The notes under the pieces are model-generated. The model searched no databases and had not been told where the DNA came from. It was given only the letters and a program-made list of their open reading frames with translations. A stretch of DNA of 64,000 bases. Origin: Platerodrilus igneus (taxonomy: Eukaryota > Arthropoda > Insecta > Coleoptera > Lycidae). Where the stretch lies: assembly GCA_036346225.1 (NCBI GenBank), contig JARFIW010000588.1, positions 4,097,501 through 4,161,500 of the forward strand. Direction: 5' to 3'. Below, in pieces: positions 47,176-58,580 of this stretch. The number at the start of each line of letters is the position of its first letter. Positions within the stretch are counted from its first letter, which is position 1. The translations under genes and the position numbers were made by a program.

Positions 47176-47604
47176 CTACTTAAAGAAATCTGTTACTTTT
47201 GTTTGCTTTTTAGAGCATGTGTGAAGTTTTACAGGTACTTCTTCTCTTAATTCTTTAAGTATTAGTGTATGATTTAAAGAAACTTTTTCCTCTGCCCATT
47301 GTATCACTGCAGTCAAATAATTCACTGCATCTTTGTGGTTCACTTTTACCGTTACGTTTTCTCGCATTTCTTATTCTTCTTCATCCGACTCATTGTCACT
47401 TAAAGCAGCGTCTACATCCACCTGAAGGTACTGGTCTTCAGTTTGTTCGACCCATTGGATGACAGCATTTTCTGAAAGTGGTTGGTCTTTTGATATCGTT
47501 TCTAGCATAGTTGAAGCATCTTTAAGGGTCTCGATTCTTTCACGTAATTGTGTACGTAGCAATGAATTTTTTTGTTGGAAAACCGTCTGTATTGTTTCTC
47601 TCAC
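47176..47604 (-). pseudogene. Tigger transposase C-terminus, copy 1
   Basis: Two consecutive open blocks (47604-47371 and 47367-47176) encode the acidic linker ending ALSDNESDEEE and the tail AVNYLTAVIQWAEEKVSLNH..KQTKVTDFFK. A stop (TAA) separates them. The last residues QTKVTDFF fit a PCNA-interacting peptide. The DDE core is not in this copy. Confidence 0.75.
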
Positions 47605-47776
47605 ATAGGGTTACTTGATGAATGATATATTATGCCACCTCAAAGCCATGCCCCATATAAACAAATTAACTAACTGAAGATGACACCAGTGGATGTCGGA
47701 AACTAGTTAATAAGAAAAAATATAAATAATAAAAAATTTAATAGTTAATTTGTTTATACAACTTATCAACTTTAAA

Positions 47777-48931
47777 ATGAATTATTTTAAATGTTGCAAA
47801 GATAAACCTGCCAATAACTATATCTGTATAAATTGCCATGGCATATATCATAAAAGCTGTTTTGAAAGGAACCACAACAAGAATATCATTATTCAAGGTA
47901 ATCAAATAAAATGCTGTACCTCTGTATTACCTCAAGTGAAGAGTAATATCATCAATGAAAAGAAGATTAATATACTGGAAACAAAAATTAAAGAACTGCA
48001 ACTGGAAATTATATCATTACAAAATCCATAGATGAGAAAAACCATGAAATTCAGATACTCACTAAAAAATCCCAACATCAGACAGATTCAAAATTTCAAT
48101 TTATAGAAAAGAATCTTGAATTTTCAGCCACAGAAATGACCACCCAAGAAGTCAACAAGCAGAAAGGGCATAATGTAATAAGAAGTGATAAACACCTGAC
48201 CCAAGAGATAAGCCAGCTTGTAACTCAAAAGCAGCTAAAGCATTCATCTACATTGTCTGATATATATTTTCGAGATCCTATCACAAGCCCTACAATCGAT
48301 GCAAACAATAAATCAACTGTAGCTATAAATAGATCTAGGTGTAACAAAATTCTTTTCTAAAAACAATTCTCTATCAAAAATCTTAATATTAGGTGATAGT
48401 CATGTAAGAAATTTAAATAAATTGGTTGATCAGCACTTAGAAAACAATATACAATCCCACTTCAAGCCTAATGCCACAATACGTCAGATTACTGAAGGGT
48501 TAAGTAAATCAATAGAAAGCTTTTCATATAAGGACTTTATAATCTTTATTGGTGGGTCAAATGACATAATGCAGAATCGCACGAGAGGTGAAATTATGGA
48601 ATCATTTAAGTATATAATAAATTTATGCAAAAATACTAATTTAATATTATTGACAATACCGTACATGTTTGGTGTGACTTCGTACTATAATACAACAATT
48701 AATAAAATAAATGACTCCTTAATTACACTGAGCAAGAAAAATTTTAATTTTAAGTTGTACAATGTGAATGTTTACTTAAATCAAATGCACTATTCAAATA
48801 ACGGGTTGCATTTAAACGCGATAGGGAAACGGGTATTGATAAGATACTTAATTAATATTATCAAATTAAGTAATTTGAAGTGTAATGTAATTCATGTAAT
48901 AGTTAACAATAGAAATAAAAATTTTTGGTAA
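47777..48931 (+). pseudogene. CR1-type ORF1: PHD-like zinc finger, coiled coil, SGNH hydrolase domain
   Basis: The start ATG at 47777 opens a Cys/His-rich PHD-like finger (CCKDKPANNYICINCHGIYH..C). A short coiled coil follows (ILETKIKELQLEIISLQ). A stop at 48029 and frame changes lead to 48136-48360 (polar linker). The stretch 48363-48931 has SGNH blocks: ILGDSHVRNL with the nucleophile Ser, FIGGSNDI, and SNNGLHLNAIGKRVL carrying the His. The usual Asp two or three residues before that His is Asn here. Esterase-bearing ORF1 proteins are known from CR1-group LINEs. In life the protein would bind element RNA. Frameshifts at about 48020 and 48360 make this copy inactive. Confidence 0.72.
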
Positions 48932-49261
48932 AAAATGACTGTGAAGGAAATCCTTTTGTATACAACTTAATCACTATAACTAATTTTTACAAGAAAAAAC
49001 AATCTGATAGAGAGCATAGTAAGCAACCCGTAGAGTCTCTTAATTTTAAGCTATATGTTTACTATCAAAATATTCAATCAGTTACAAATAAAACTAATGA
49101 ACTAGAAGCTTATTTGGAAGACAAAAACTATGATATAATCTGCATTGTAGAGCACTGGCTAAATGAAATCGAGGCATCAATGTTTAGTCTAAATGCTTAC
49201 TTTACATCATCCTATTTTGCAAGGACAGATAAGTTACATGGTGGAAGTATGATTCTTTCCT
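48925..49261 (+). pseudogene. CR1-type ORF2, endonuclease N-terminus
   Basis: The frame reads LYVYYQNIQSVTNKTNELEAYL and then DIICIVEHWLNEIE, the first two blocks of an apurinic-type endonuclease, with the Asn and the metal-binding Glu in place. Truncated after about 110 residues by RTE-E. Confidence 0.72.
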
Positions 49262-51308
49262 CATGCTTACTTCTCACGTTCTTGCTCTAATTCTATTACT
49301 TCTGTTTGCTCTTTGTATAAGCTATGTACTATTCGTCTATCCCTATAACTCATTCCAATCTTTTTGAGTATTTCGAACATTTTTTTCCATTTTACATTGT
49401 CGAATGCTTTTTCCAGATCTACAAACCCTATAAGCACGCTTTCCCGTTCTTCTATTGTTTTCTCCATTATCACTCTCAGAGGTAAAATAGCCTCCCGTGT
49501 TCCCCTGTTTTGCCTAAACCCAAATTGGTCGTCTCCTAGTATTTCTTCAGCCCGTTTCTCCATTCGTCTTTGTACAATTCTAGTTAATATTTTTGACATG
49601 TGGGTTGTCAAACTTATTGGTTGAAAGTTTTCACATCTATCTGCACCTGTCTTTTTTTGGTATAGTTACTATGATGTTACCTTTGAAATCTTTGGGTATC
49701 TCGCCTGTGTCGTACATATAGCTTACACGTTGGAAGAAATGTTCTGTTACTGCTTGTCCAGCGACTTTTAGAGTTTCTGCTTGCACCTTATCTGTACCAG
49801 GTGCTTTACCATTTTTTAGACCCTTTAATGCTAATTCAAATTCATCTCTAAGTATAGGATATCCCAAGTCATCATATTCAATGTCTGATTCCTGTTCTAA
49901 TGCAGTTAGTTCTTCTTTTGCATATAAATTCCCTATATATTCTTGCCATTTACCCACTTTCTCTACATTTTCTATAGTGACATTTCCTTCCGCGTCCCCT
50001 ATATTTTTGCTATACGGTTTCATATCCCTAAAATTGATTCTAATTAGTTTGTATGCTTCATCTGTCTTTCCTACTTGTATCTTCCATCTTAGTTGGCACT
50101 CAGCAATCCATTGTTCTTTAGCTTTCCTGCATTTGCGAATAATTTCACATTTTATGGCGTTGTATTTCTGTTTTCCTGTTTCGTCTGATTTATTTTTGTA
50201 TTTTTGTATTTCTTCTATTAAATTCGGGATATCCTTTGTTATCCATGGTTTCTTATTTTCTTTTTGGGTATACCCCAGAATATCTCTGGCCGCCATGTCT
50301 AGGCTGGATTTAATGTTATTCCATTGTTTCTACTTCTTTAGTATCAGATATTTTCCGGATGTCTTTGAGCAATTCATTTTGACTTTTTTCAAATCTTTCG
50401 TGGATATCTTTATCTTTTAGTTTGTTTAAGTCCGTGCCTTTTTCCGTTTCTTTTTTTCAAATTTTTACATTTAAGTGCGACCTTCATAATTACGATGTTG
50501 TGGTCAGTGTTTATATCTGCTTCTGGGTAGCTTCTACAGTCTTTTACTTGATTCCTAAACCGTTGTCTAACTAGAATGTAATCTATTTGATATCTTCCTA
50601 TATCTCCTGGCATCTACCACGTACATCGTCTTCTATTATGATGTTGAAATAATGTGTTTGTGATGATTAAATTGTCCTTGTCGCAAAATTCTACCAGCCT
50701 ATTTCCTCTGTCGTTTCTCATGCCTAAACCAAATAAACCTACTACCGCTCCCTCCCTACCCTTACCTACTACTGCATTAAAATCCTTGTAATTATTAAAT
50801 TTTCATGTCCTTTTATGTGTCTTCATATGTCTTCGATATCTTTGTATATCGCTTCTACCTCTTCGTCACTATAGCTGGGGGGTGGGCATATTACTGTGTA
50901 TACCGGTTTAGATTCTAATCTAACCATGAGTACTCTTTCGTTCTTTTGTAAGTAATTTACTACGCAGTATCCTATCTTTTTCCACATAACTATCCCCACA
51001 CCCAAATTTCCTTCCTCTGCTCCTGTATGAATTACCCTGAAGTCTCCACTCCAAAAATCCCCCGCCTCTGGCCACCGAACTTTGCTGATCCATACTCTGT
51101 CTAGTGATAACCTATTCATTTCGATTTTTAGATTCTCTAGCTTACCTACTTGCTTCATACTTCTAACATTCCATGCTCCGACTCGCAAAATGTTCCCGAC
51201 TCTTATTCTTAACTTTCCTATTACATCCTCCGAAGTAGTTCCCTCTCGGAGATCCGAATGGGGTACCATTTTAACTCCGGAATCCTTTACCCTAGAGAAT
51301 GTCATCAT
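49262..51308 (-). pseudogene. RTE ORF of copy E
   Basis: The block 51308-50823 covers the endonuclease N-terminus (ILRVGAWNVRSMKQVGKL, KVRWPEAGDFWSGDF). Then come damaged pieces (50613-50410, DIGRYQIDYILV). The block 50296-49637 is the linker and RT N-terminal region (LKNGKAPGTDKVQAETLK). The block 49611-49267 has RT fingers (GDDQFGFRQNRGTREAIL, FVDLEKAFDNVKWKK). The palm FADD is lost by truncation. Confidence 0.82.
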
Positions 51309-51596
51309 TTTATTATAATTTAGATACGCTGTGTACTTGGGAGGTAATATGGCGGTTTCCCGTTGCCTTCCATATTGCGGTAGTGTGTCAGACTGCCATA
51401 TCGACCTCTATGGTTTCTGCCAATCTAAGTACCGAAAGAGACGCTGCCCTCTTTCGGGGACTTGTCTTAATCTGATTCCTCACTAACGACCGTACTTTTT
51501 TGGTTGGACTTGTAGTTTCGCTCTTTAGATCACTGGAACGCGGAAGCTACTGTACCTGTTCTAGTAATCTAGAACTTTGGCAAGGGGCAGGTCCAT
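49262..51596 (-). mobile_element. RTE copy E, lacking its 3' half
   Basis: The 5' end at about 51596 and 5'UTR are followed by a start codon at 51308. The sequence runs to the RT region and is cut at 49262 beside the CR1 LINE. It carries the same 15-nt loss and the same upstream fusion as copy D, so D and E are copies of one ancestral locus. Confidence 0.82.
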
Positions 51597-51967
51597 TTTT
51601 ACTATTTTCCACATATTTCTTCTATCATTTCTAAAATCTCTTTTGTTCTTAACTTTGTTTGTCCATGATATTGATACCCCTAAAGCAAAAGAGCTAAAGT
51701 TGAATCTATTGTTTTGAAATGCTTGCATGCTTCTGTGGATGTAATCAAATATAAAGTAGATCCTCGATAATCCGAATCAATTAAAACCATTACGATTCGT
51801 ATTATCAAAAAATTCGGATTACTGAAACAACATAATACTCATTCTTAACTAAGAATGTACGTAGATACAAATGAACATTTATTTCCAATAGAATGAAATT
51901 ACATACAACGCAACAAGTTTAAAGAAATAAACTTAAATGCTTGAAAACGTGTATTTTGAAACAACTA

Positions 51968-53825
51968 CTACTTAAAAAAATCTGTTACTTTTGTTTGCTT
52001 TTTAGAACATGTGTGAAGTTTTACAGTTACTTCTTCTCTTAATTCTTTAAGTATTAGTGTATGATTTAAAGAAACGTTTTCCTCTGCCCATTGTATCACT
52101 GCAGTCAAATAATTCACTGCATCTTTGTGGTTCACTTTTACCGTTACGTTTTCTCGCATTTCTTATTCTTCTTCATCAGACTCATTGTCACTTAAAGCAG
52201 CGTCTACATCCACTCGAAAGTACTGGTCTTCAGTTTGTTCGACCCATTGGATGACAGCATTTTCTGAAAGTGGTTGGTCTTTTGATATCGTTTCTAGCAT
52301 AGTTGAAGCATCTTTAAGGGTCTCGATTCTTTCACGTAATTATGTACGTAGTAATGAATTTTTTTGTTGGAAAACCGTCTGTATTGTTTCTCTCACATAG
52401 GGTTACTTGATGAATGATATAATATGATCACCTCAAAGCCATGCCCCATATAAACAAATTAACTAACTGAAGATGACACCAGTGGATGTCGAAAACTAGT
52501 TAATAAGAAAAAATATAAATAATAAAAAATTTAATAGTTAATTTGTTTATATGGGACATGGCTTTGAGGTGATCGTATTATATCATTGTGTATGTAGTAT
52601 ATTTAAGGGGATTAAGTCTTCAGGTTCATATTCGTCTGTCATATTCCTTTCATTTTGATTTAACATTTTTTTTCAACTTTTTCCAATAAAATTGTTGAAA
52701 CCTTCTCCCATGCATTATGTAACATGCCGACTGCATCCCATAGATTTATATATTTTAAACATTTGGAGATGTCATTATCATGCTGCTTTATTGTACCCAA
52801 AAGATGAGTTAATAAACTTTTTTTATAGAATAATTTTGTGAACCTAACGGCATTCTGGTCTAGAGGCTGAATTAATGCTGTACAATTTGGTGGAAGGAAA
52901 ATTGCATAACATCTCCATTCTCAGAAATTAACTTTTGCTCACTACAATGACTTCGTGCATTATCAATTAAGAATAGCGCTTTTTCTTTTAAAATGCTTCA
53001 ATCTGATTGCAAAACGAAGTGCGAAACCAATCCTTGAAAACGGCGGAAGTCATCCATGCATCCTTTATTTTTAAATACTCTGGGATTCTTTGATTTTTCT
53101 ATTACGAGCAGTTTTAGTTTGTGTGATCAAATTCCATTAGTACACGCTAAAAGTGTTATCCTTTCTTTACTAGTTTTCCTTGCAGGTGCCATTTTTTCTT
53201 TGCACTAATGTTTGCTTGGGGAGCATTTTCCAAAACAAACCAGACTCGTCGGCGTTATAGATTTGAGTCGGAAAAAACTTCTTTTCTTTTATTATTTGTG
53301 CTAATTTGTCAATAAAAGGTTGGACAGCAGTTTCATCGTTTGAAAGTTTTTCTCCGCACACTTTAAGATGTCTAAGTCCATGACGTGCTTTAAAATTTAG
53401 AAGCCAACCTCTACTTGTGACAAATGTATCTCTATTGTAGCACTGTTTAAAAATTTGTATGGCTTTAGCAGCCAGAATATCAAAACTCACAGGTGTATGC
53501 CGATTTCGTTGCTGAAGAAACCACGTGTAAAGCTGTGATTCCATTTCTATATACTCTGCGTGTTTTAAAGTTTTCGATGTCCCAGACCAGAATAACAGGT
53601 TTTTACGAAGCTGAAAGTTATACAAAATTACTAGTTAAAATTCTCAATAAGAATAAAATTTTATACCTCTCAATTTTCTTCATCGTTTTTTAATGCCCGT
53701 TATTGTAGAAACACTAACTCCGTACATTAAAGCTAACTGTTTGCCAGTGAAACCACGTTTTACTTATCAAGTATTTCCGTTTTTTGTTTTACTGATATAG
53801 TTATGTGTTTTCGCTTAAGAGCCAT
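51968..53825 (-). pseudogene. Tigger/jerky-type transposase, broken
   Basis: Start at 53825 (MALKRKHITISVKQKTEILD), a Psq-type helix-turn-helix. The block 53625-53170 has the CENP-B-type second HTH (RGWLLNFKARHGLRHLKV) and the first DDE block YNADESGLFWKMLP with its Asp. Further down, damaged frames show FLPPNCTALIQPLDQN near 52870, usual in this family. After the hairpin insertion, 52400-52160 is the acidic linker and 52159-51968 the tail ending QTKVTDFFK. Multiple frameshifts and stops. Pogo-group transposases act in the nucleus on TA targets. Confidence 0.8.
52414..52586. repeat. 173-bp hairpin element with about 50-bp inverted arms
   Basis: The arms ATGATATAATATGATCACC..CATATAAACAAATTAACTA pair with the inverted right arm. 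The loop holds CTGAAGATGACACC..GGATGTCGAAAC. It interrupts the Tigger transposase frame. Its left part is also at about 47620-47758 in copy 1, where the right arm is replaced by the CR1 LINE. Confidence 0.7.
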
Positions 53826-54021
53826 ATTGAAATTCTCATTTCAATACTACCATAAACACACTAAACTTTCTATGCGTTAAACACAATGCAGGTGATTTGC
53901 AAGTTGTTACAAGAAAAATTCGGATTACCGCAACCCTAGTAATTCGAATTACCAAGTACAAGAGGTTAGTTCGGATTACCGCAACATTCGGACTACCGCG
54001 ATTCGGATCAACGAGTCTCTG

Positions 54022-54266
54022 CTTATCGATTAAGATGACTTTAGATAGGAAAAATTATGTACTTTTAAATAGTAATTATTAAAATTGATTGAGACACTTT
54101 TTAGGAATATCATTTTCAAAAATCTCAGTGTTGCTGTTGGTTTTTATTAATATGATCAGTTTTTCAATGATATATCTCTCTGTTGCTTTACATGCTTTTT
54201 TTTTTAAATTTCAATGCCAAACTAAATAAGAATGGGCATCGCATATGTTATTATAAACTAGTAAGA
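54022..54266. other. Spacer between Tigger copy 2 and RTE-F
   Basis: AT-rich; nothing recognised. Confidence 0.4.
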
Positions 54267-54553
54267 GCCATTTCAAATGGACTACACCTTGCCGAAGTTC
54301 TGATTACTAGAATAGGTGAAATGGCTTGCGTGTTCTAATGAGCTAAAAAGCCAAACTACAGGTCCATCCAAAGTAGTAGGGTCATTAGTGAGGAACCGAC
54401 TCCTCAAAAGAGGGCAGCGGCTCTTTCGGTACTTAGTTTGGCAGAGACTATAGGGGTCGGTATGGCAATCTGACACACTACTGCGATGTGGAAGGCAACA
54501 GGAAACCACCACATTACCCCTCAAGTACACAGCGTACTTAAATTGTAACAAAC

Positions 54554-57500
54554 ATGATGGCATTCTCTGGGGTAAAAGATTCCGGAGTTAAAATAGACCC
54601 CCATTCGTATCTCCTGCAGGTGACAACTAAGGATGATGCGATCGGAAAGTCCAGAATAAGAGTGGGGAACATTTTGCGAGTCGAAGCGTGGAATCTTAGA
54701 AGTATGAAGCAAGTAGATAAGCTAGAGAACCTAAAAATGGAAATCAATAGGTTAGCACTAGACATAGTAGGGATCAGCGAAGTTCGGTGGCCAAAGGTGG
54801 GGGATTTTTGGAGTGGAGACTTCAGAGTAATTTATCCAGGAGCAGAGGAAGGAAATTTGGGTGTGGCAATAGTTATGCGAAAAAAGATGGGATAGTGTGT
54901 AGAAAATTATTTGTACTTTCATACATTTATGGGAAACCCCATTTACAATAAACAGAAAATGTGTATACATACAAGCTTAATCTATAACTTATTTTTAATA
55001 TTAGCTAATACAGACATTCGAAAGGATTGTTGACTGCTATTAAACCAATTTAATTGTTTAAACTTGTTTGCAATAATTGCAGTTCGATTTAGATAGTAAC
55101 AACTATCATAATTAGTTCGAAGGCACTCGCAATAGAAAAGGCCAAAGTTACGTGTTAATTTAGAAGGAACTGTTAATTTAATCGATTCAAGTATTTCAGG
55201 GCAGTTAACAGAACCATTAATAGTTTTATGTAGAAAAAGTAGGTCATTTAATGTACACCTATCTTGAAGCGAGATAAGTTGTAGTATGTCTAAAATATCC
55301 TGAACATTGTATTGTTGTTTTTATAATTGTAAATTACTTACAAAAAAATGAAAGAGTACTCATGGTTAGATTAGAATCTAAACTGGTAAACACTGTAATA
55401 ATACAAGTACACATGCCCACCTCTACCTACAGTGACGAAGAGGTAGAAGCAATCTACAAAGATATCGAAGACATAAGATACGTAAAAGGACATGAAAATT
55501 TAATAATTATGGGGGATTTTAATGCAGTGGTAGGTGAGGATAGGGAAGGAGCGGTAGTAGGTTTATTTGGTTTAGGCACTAGAAACGACAGGGGAAATAG
55601 GCTGGTAGGATTTTGCAACAAGAACAATTTAATTATCACAAACACATTATTTCGACATCATGCTAGAAGCGATATACGTGGAAGATGCCAGGAGATATAG
55701 GAAGATATCAAATAGACAACATTCTTGTTAGACAATGGTTTAGGAATCAAATAAAAGACTGTAGAAGCTACCCAGAAGCAGATATAGACACTGACCATAT
55801 CGTAATTATGAAAGCCGCACTTAAATTTTAAAAAAGAAACAGATAAAGGCACTTTGACTTTGAGAAACCAAAAGATAAAGATATTCAAGAAAGTTTCGAA
55901 AAAAAGTCAAATGAATTGCTGAAAGATATTGGGAAAATATGTGATACTAAGGAAGTAGGAACAGAATGGAATAACATTAAATCCAGCCTAGCAATCGTGG
56001 CCAGAGATATTCTGGGTATACACAAAAAGAAAATAAGAAACCATGGATAACAAAGGATATCCTGAATTTAATAGAAAAAAGACGAAAATACAAAAATAAA
56101 TCAGACAAATCAGGAAGACAGAGATACAAAGCCATAAAATGGGAAATTATTCGCAAATGCGGGTAAGCTAAAGAACAATGGATCGATAAAAAGTGCAAAG
56201 AGGTACAATCTAAGATGGAAGTAGGAAAGATAGACGAAACATACAAACTAATTAGAATCAATTTTAGGGATATAAAACCGTATAGCAATAATATAAAGGA
56301 TGCGGGAGGAAACGTAATTATAGAAAATGTAGAGAAAGTGGATAGATGGCAAGAATATATAGGAAATTTATATGCAGGAGAATGAACTAACAGCATTAAA
56401 ACAGGAATCAGACATTGAAAATGATGACTTGGTATATCCTATGCTTCGAGATGAGTTTGAATTAGCATTAAAGGGTCTGAAAAATGGTAAGGCGCCGGGT
56501 ACAGATAAGCTGCAAACTGAAATTCTAAAAGCCGCTGGACAAGCAGTAACAGAACGTCTCTTCCAACTTGTAAGCTATATATGTATGAGACAGGCGAGAT
56601 ACACAAAGATTACAAACCTAACATCATGGTAAAAAGAAAGGCACGTATAGATATGAAACCTTCCGAACAATAGGTTTGACAGCGCGCGTTTCAAAAATAT
56701 TAACTAGAAATGTACAAAGACGAATGGAAAAACGAGGTGAAGAAATACTAGGAGAAGACCAATTTGGGTTTAGACGAAACAGGGGAACACGGGGGGGAGG
56801 CTATTTTAGCTCTGAGAGCGATAATAGAGAAAACAACGGAAATAGGGGAAAGCGTGTATATAGGGTTTGTAGATCTGGAAAAAGTATTTAACAATGTAAA
56901 ACGGAAAAAAATGTTTGAAATACTCAAAAAGATTGGAATGAGTGATAGGAATAGACGAATAGTACATAGTTTATACAAAGAGCAAACAGCAGTAATAAAA
57001 TTAGAGCAGGAACGTAGAGAAGTATACATTAGGAAAGGGGTGAGACAGGGATGTGCCCTATCCCCATTAATTTTGAACTTGTACATTGAAGAGGCAATGA
57101 ATACTGTCAAATGCAGGAAGACGTTTGGAATTACTATGCAGGGACAAAAAATTAATATGCTTAGATTTGCAGATGATATAGCAGTATTAGCATCTAGCAA
57201 GGAAGAGTTAGAAACTGCTCTTAATGAAATGGAAACGGTTCTAACACAGAGATACAGTATGAAAATTAACAAAACTAAAACTAAAGTACTAGTATGCAAA
57301 GGAGGGGAAAATAAATCAAAAACATGAATACAAATGGGTAACAAGAATTTACAAAGGGTTAAGGATTTTTGCTACCTAGGAAGCCAAATGGACAGAAAAA
57401 GTTAAGAACGAAGATGTACTAAAAATGGTAGGGGAAGAAAGAAAAATGTGGAAAATGGTAAAAAAAATAGGAGAGATAGTATGATAGGCACTACGGCATG

Positions 57501-57684
57501 AGGGAATAGTGCGGAATATATAGAAGCAAAGATAGGAAAAAAGAGAAAAAGAGGTAGACCTAGGTTAGACTACTGCACACGGATAGTGAAAGATGTAGGC
57601 TGTAGGAATTTCAGGGAAATGTGTAGAATAGCTCAGAATAGAAATCAATGGAGGTACACATCCAACCAGTCCCAAGATGGATAA
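54554..57684 (+). pseudogene. RTE ORF of copy F
   Basis: Endonuclease N-terminus 54554-54895 (WNLRSMKQVDKLENLK). After the inserted LINE, 55362-55680 has IIMGDFNAVVGEDREG and TRNDRGNRLVGF. RT fingers are split over 56372-56890 (LKNGKAPGTDKLQTE, EDQFGFRRNRGTRG). The RT palm, 56764-57327, is a 187-residue open block with FVDLEKVFNNVK, GVRQGCALSPLILNLYIEE and MLRFADDIAVLASSKEE. A deletion at about 57388 removes the segment up to DKVKNE. The C-terminus KRGRPRLDYCTRIVKDVG ends normally. Confidence 0.82.
54905..55335 (-). mobile_element. 3' end of a CR1/jockey-like LINE inserted in RTE-F
   Basis: On the minus strand a frame with damage reads SLQDRCTLNDLLFLHKTINGSV and then CPEILESIKLTVPSKLTRN and CYYLNRTAIIANKF, typical of the RT C-terminus of CR1-like LINEs, ending near 54995. 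AAATTATT/AAATTACT-like sequence on both sides may be a target duplication. It could belong to the same family as the 47759 LINE, but the two do not overlap. Confidence 0.6.
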
Positions 57685-58195
57685 ACTAATGACAAATAAA
57701 GTAACTGTACTTAAACATGATGATTATTATAAGCAACTACAAGTATTGGTTGGGCAATATTCTTGAATAATGTTAATCGTGTGAAAGGTTTTACTGGAAA
57801 ACTATTAATTCGGCAAATGTCTAAGTGTTGGGGGATCTTGGCAACCCCAGACTGCTTAACCCCCTTCACTGAATCTTGGTGTAATGAGGCATAAAATTAT
57901 AAAACAATAGTAGGGGAACTGAGCTGTATATATGCTGTGTGAGAATTTTAGGGAACCCAACCACAACCAGTTTTGAGACAGAAAACCTAATGACGAAAAA
58001 TAAGCACAAATAAATCTGATGATTATTATATACAACTACAGGTGTTGGTTGTGAAATATCTGCAACTAATGCTGACCGTGCAAAAAGATATATTGAAAAA
58101 AATATTAAATCGGCAAATGTTCAAATGCTGGGGGAATTTGACAGCCACAGGCTGCTTACCCCCCCCCCCCTTCACAAACCTTGCATGTAATTTCC

Positions 58196-58580
58196 CAATG
58201 CTCCACCCGAAGGTACTACATTGGCCAAGAAGTGAGTTTTTTTTAACCTGGAAAATTTGGAATTTTGCCAAACCCTTGCTTGGAACAGCAACCAAATATT
58301 TTGTACGATGTGCATGTAGGACAAAAATATTTGAATTTCTGACTTAATATTTCGTTGTGTCACCTTTTGCCGCTATTACAGCCTTAATCCCGGGATTCAT
58401 AGTGTTTAAGAGGTCTTGCTACTCTTCTGGTGCTATTGAGTTCCAAATCTTCTCGATGGTAGTTTTAAAAAGCTCTTTTTTTTGGACGTCGTTTTCGAAT
58501 TTGTTTTTCATTTTAATCCATAGATTTTCAATTGAGCTAAGATCTGGACTGCTAGAAGGCCAATCCCATATCTCAGTATG
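58196..58580 (-). pseudogene. Tc1-like transposase C-terminus and 3' flank
   Basis: Minus-strand reading gives DWPSSSPDLSSIENLWIKMK, the signature around the last catalytic Glu of DD34E transposases, then a helical end (IEKIWNSI, LLNTMNPGIKAVIAAKGDTTKY). It starts mid-protein at about 58575, so the N-terminal DNA-binding part and the first two Asp are absent. 58196-58340 looks like its terminal non-coding part. Confidence 0.7.

Larger units (their letters stand above)
46309..47758 (-). mobile_element. Pogo/Tigger-type transposon copy 1, truncated
   Basis: Begins CAGTAGATCCTCGATAATCC after TA, the typical Tigger terminus. It holds a 650-bp foreign insert, then the C-terminal part of a transposase gene (47604-47176). 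It ends at 47758, where a CR1-type LINE begins. It matches copy 2 (51754 onward) closely, as part of a duplicated segment. Confidence 0.8.
47759..49261 (+). mobile_element. 5' half of a CR1-type LINE
   Basis: Contains ORF1 with PHD-like and SGNH-like domains and the first part of the ORF2 endonuclease. It is cut off at 49261, where RTE copy E begins. It sits between the two copies of the duplicated RTE/Tigger segment. Confidence 0.75.
51754..54021 (-). mobile_element. Pogo/Tigger-type transposon copy 2, near full length
   Basis: The left end AAGTAGATCCTCGATAATCC follows TA. The right end, as complement of 54021, reads CAGAGACTCGTTGATCCG. Near the right end TTCGGATTACCGCAAC-like motifs repeat several times (53918-54005), likely transposase binding sites. 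A 173-bp hairpin element is inserted at 52414-52586. Confidence 0.82.
54267..58185 (+). mobile_element. RTE copy F with an inserted LINE 3' end
   Basis: Starts CATTTCAAATGGACT. The 5'UTR runs to the start codon pair at 54554. A foreign LINE end interrupts it at about 54905-55335. The coding region ends at 57682-57684 and the 3'UTR has two hairpin units (57820 and 58124). The distal module and tail are missing; a Tc1 remnant begins at about 58196. Confidence 0.83.

Noticed and set aside
48363..48931. Host SGNH esterase gene
   Set aside because: Directly follows a PHD-like ORF1 start and precedes an AP-type endonuclease, the order of a CR1-type LINE; it is also frameshifted.
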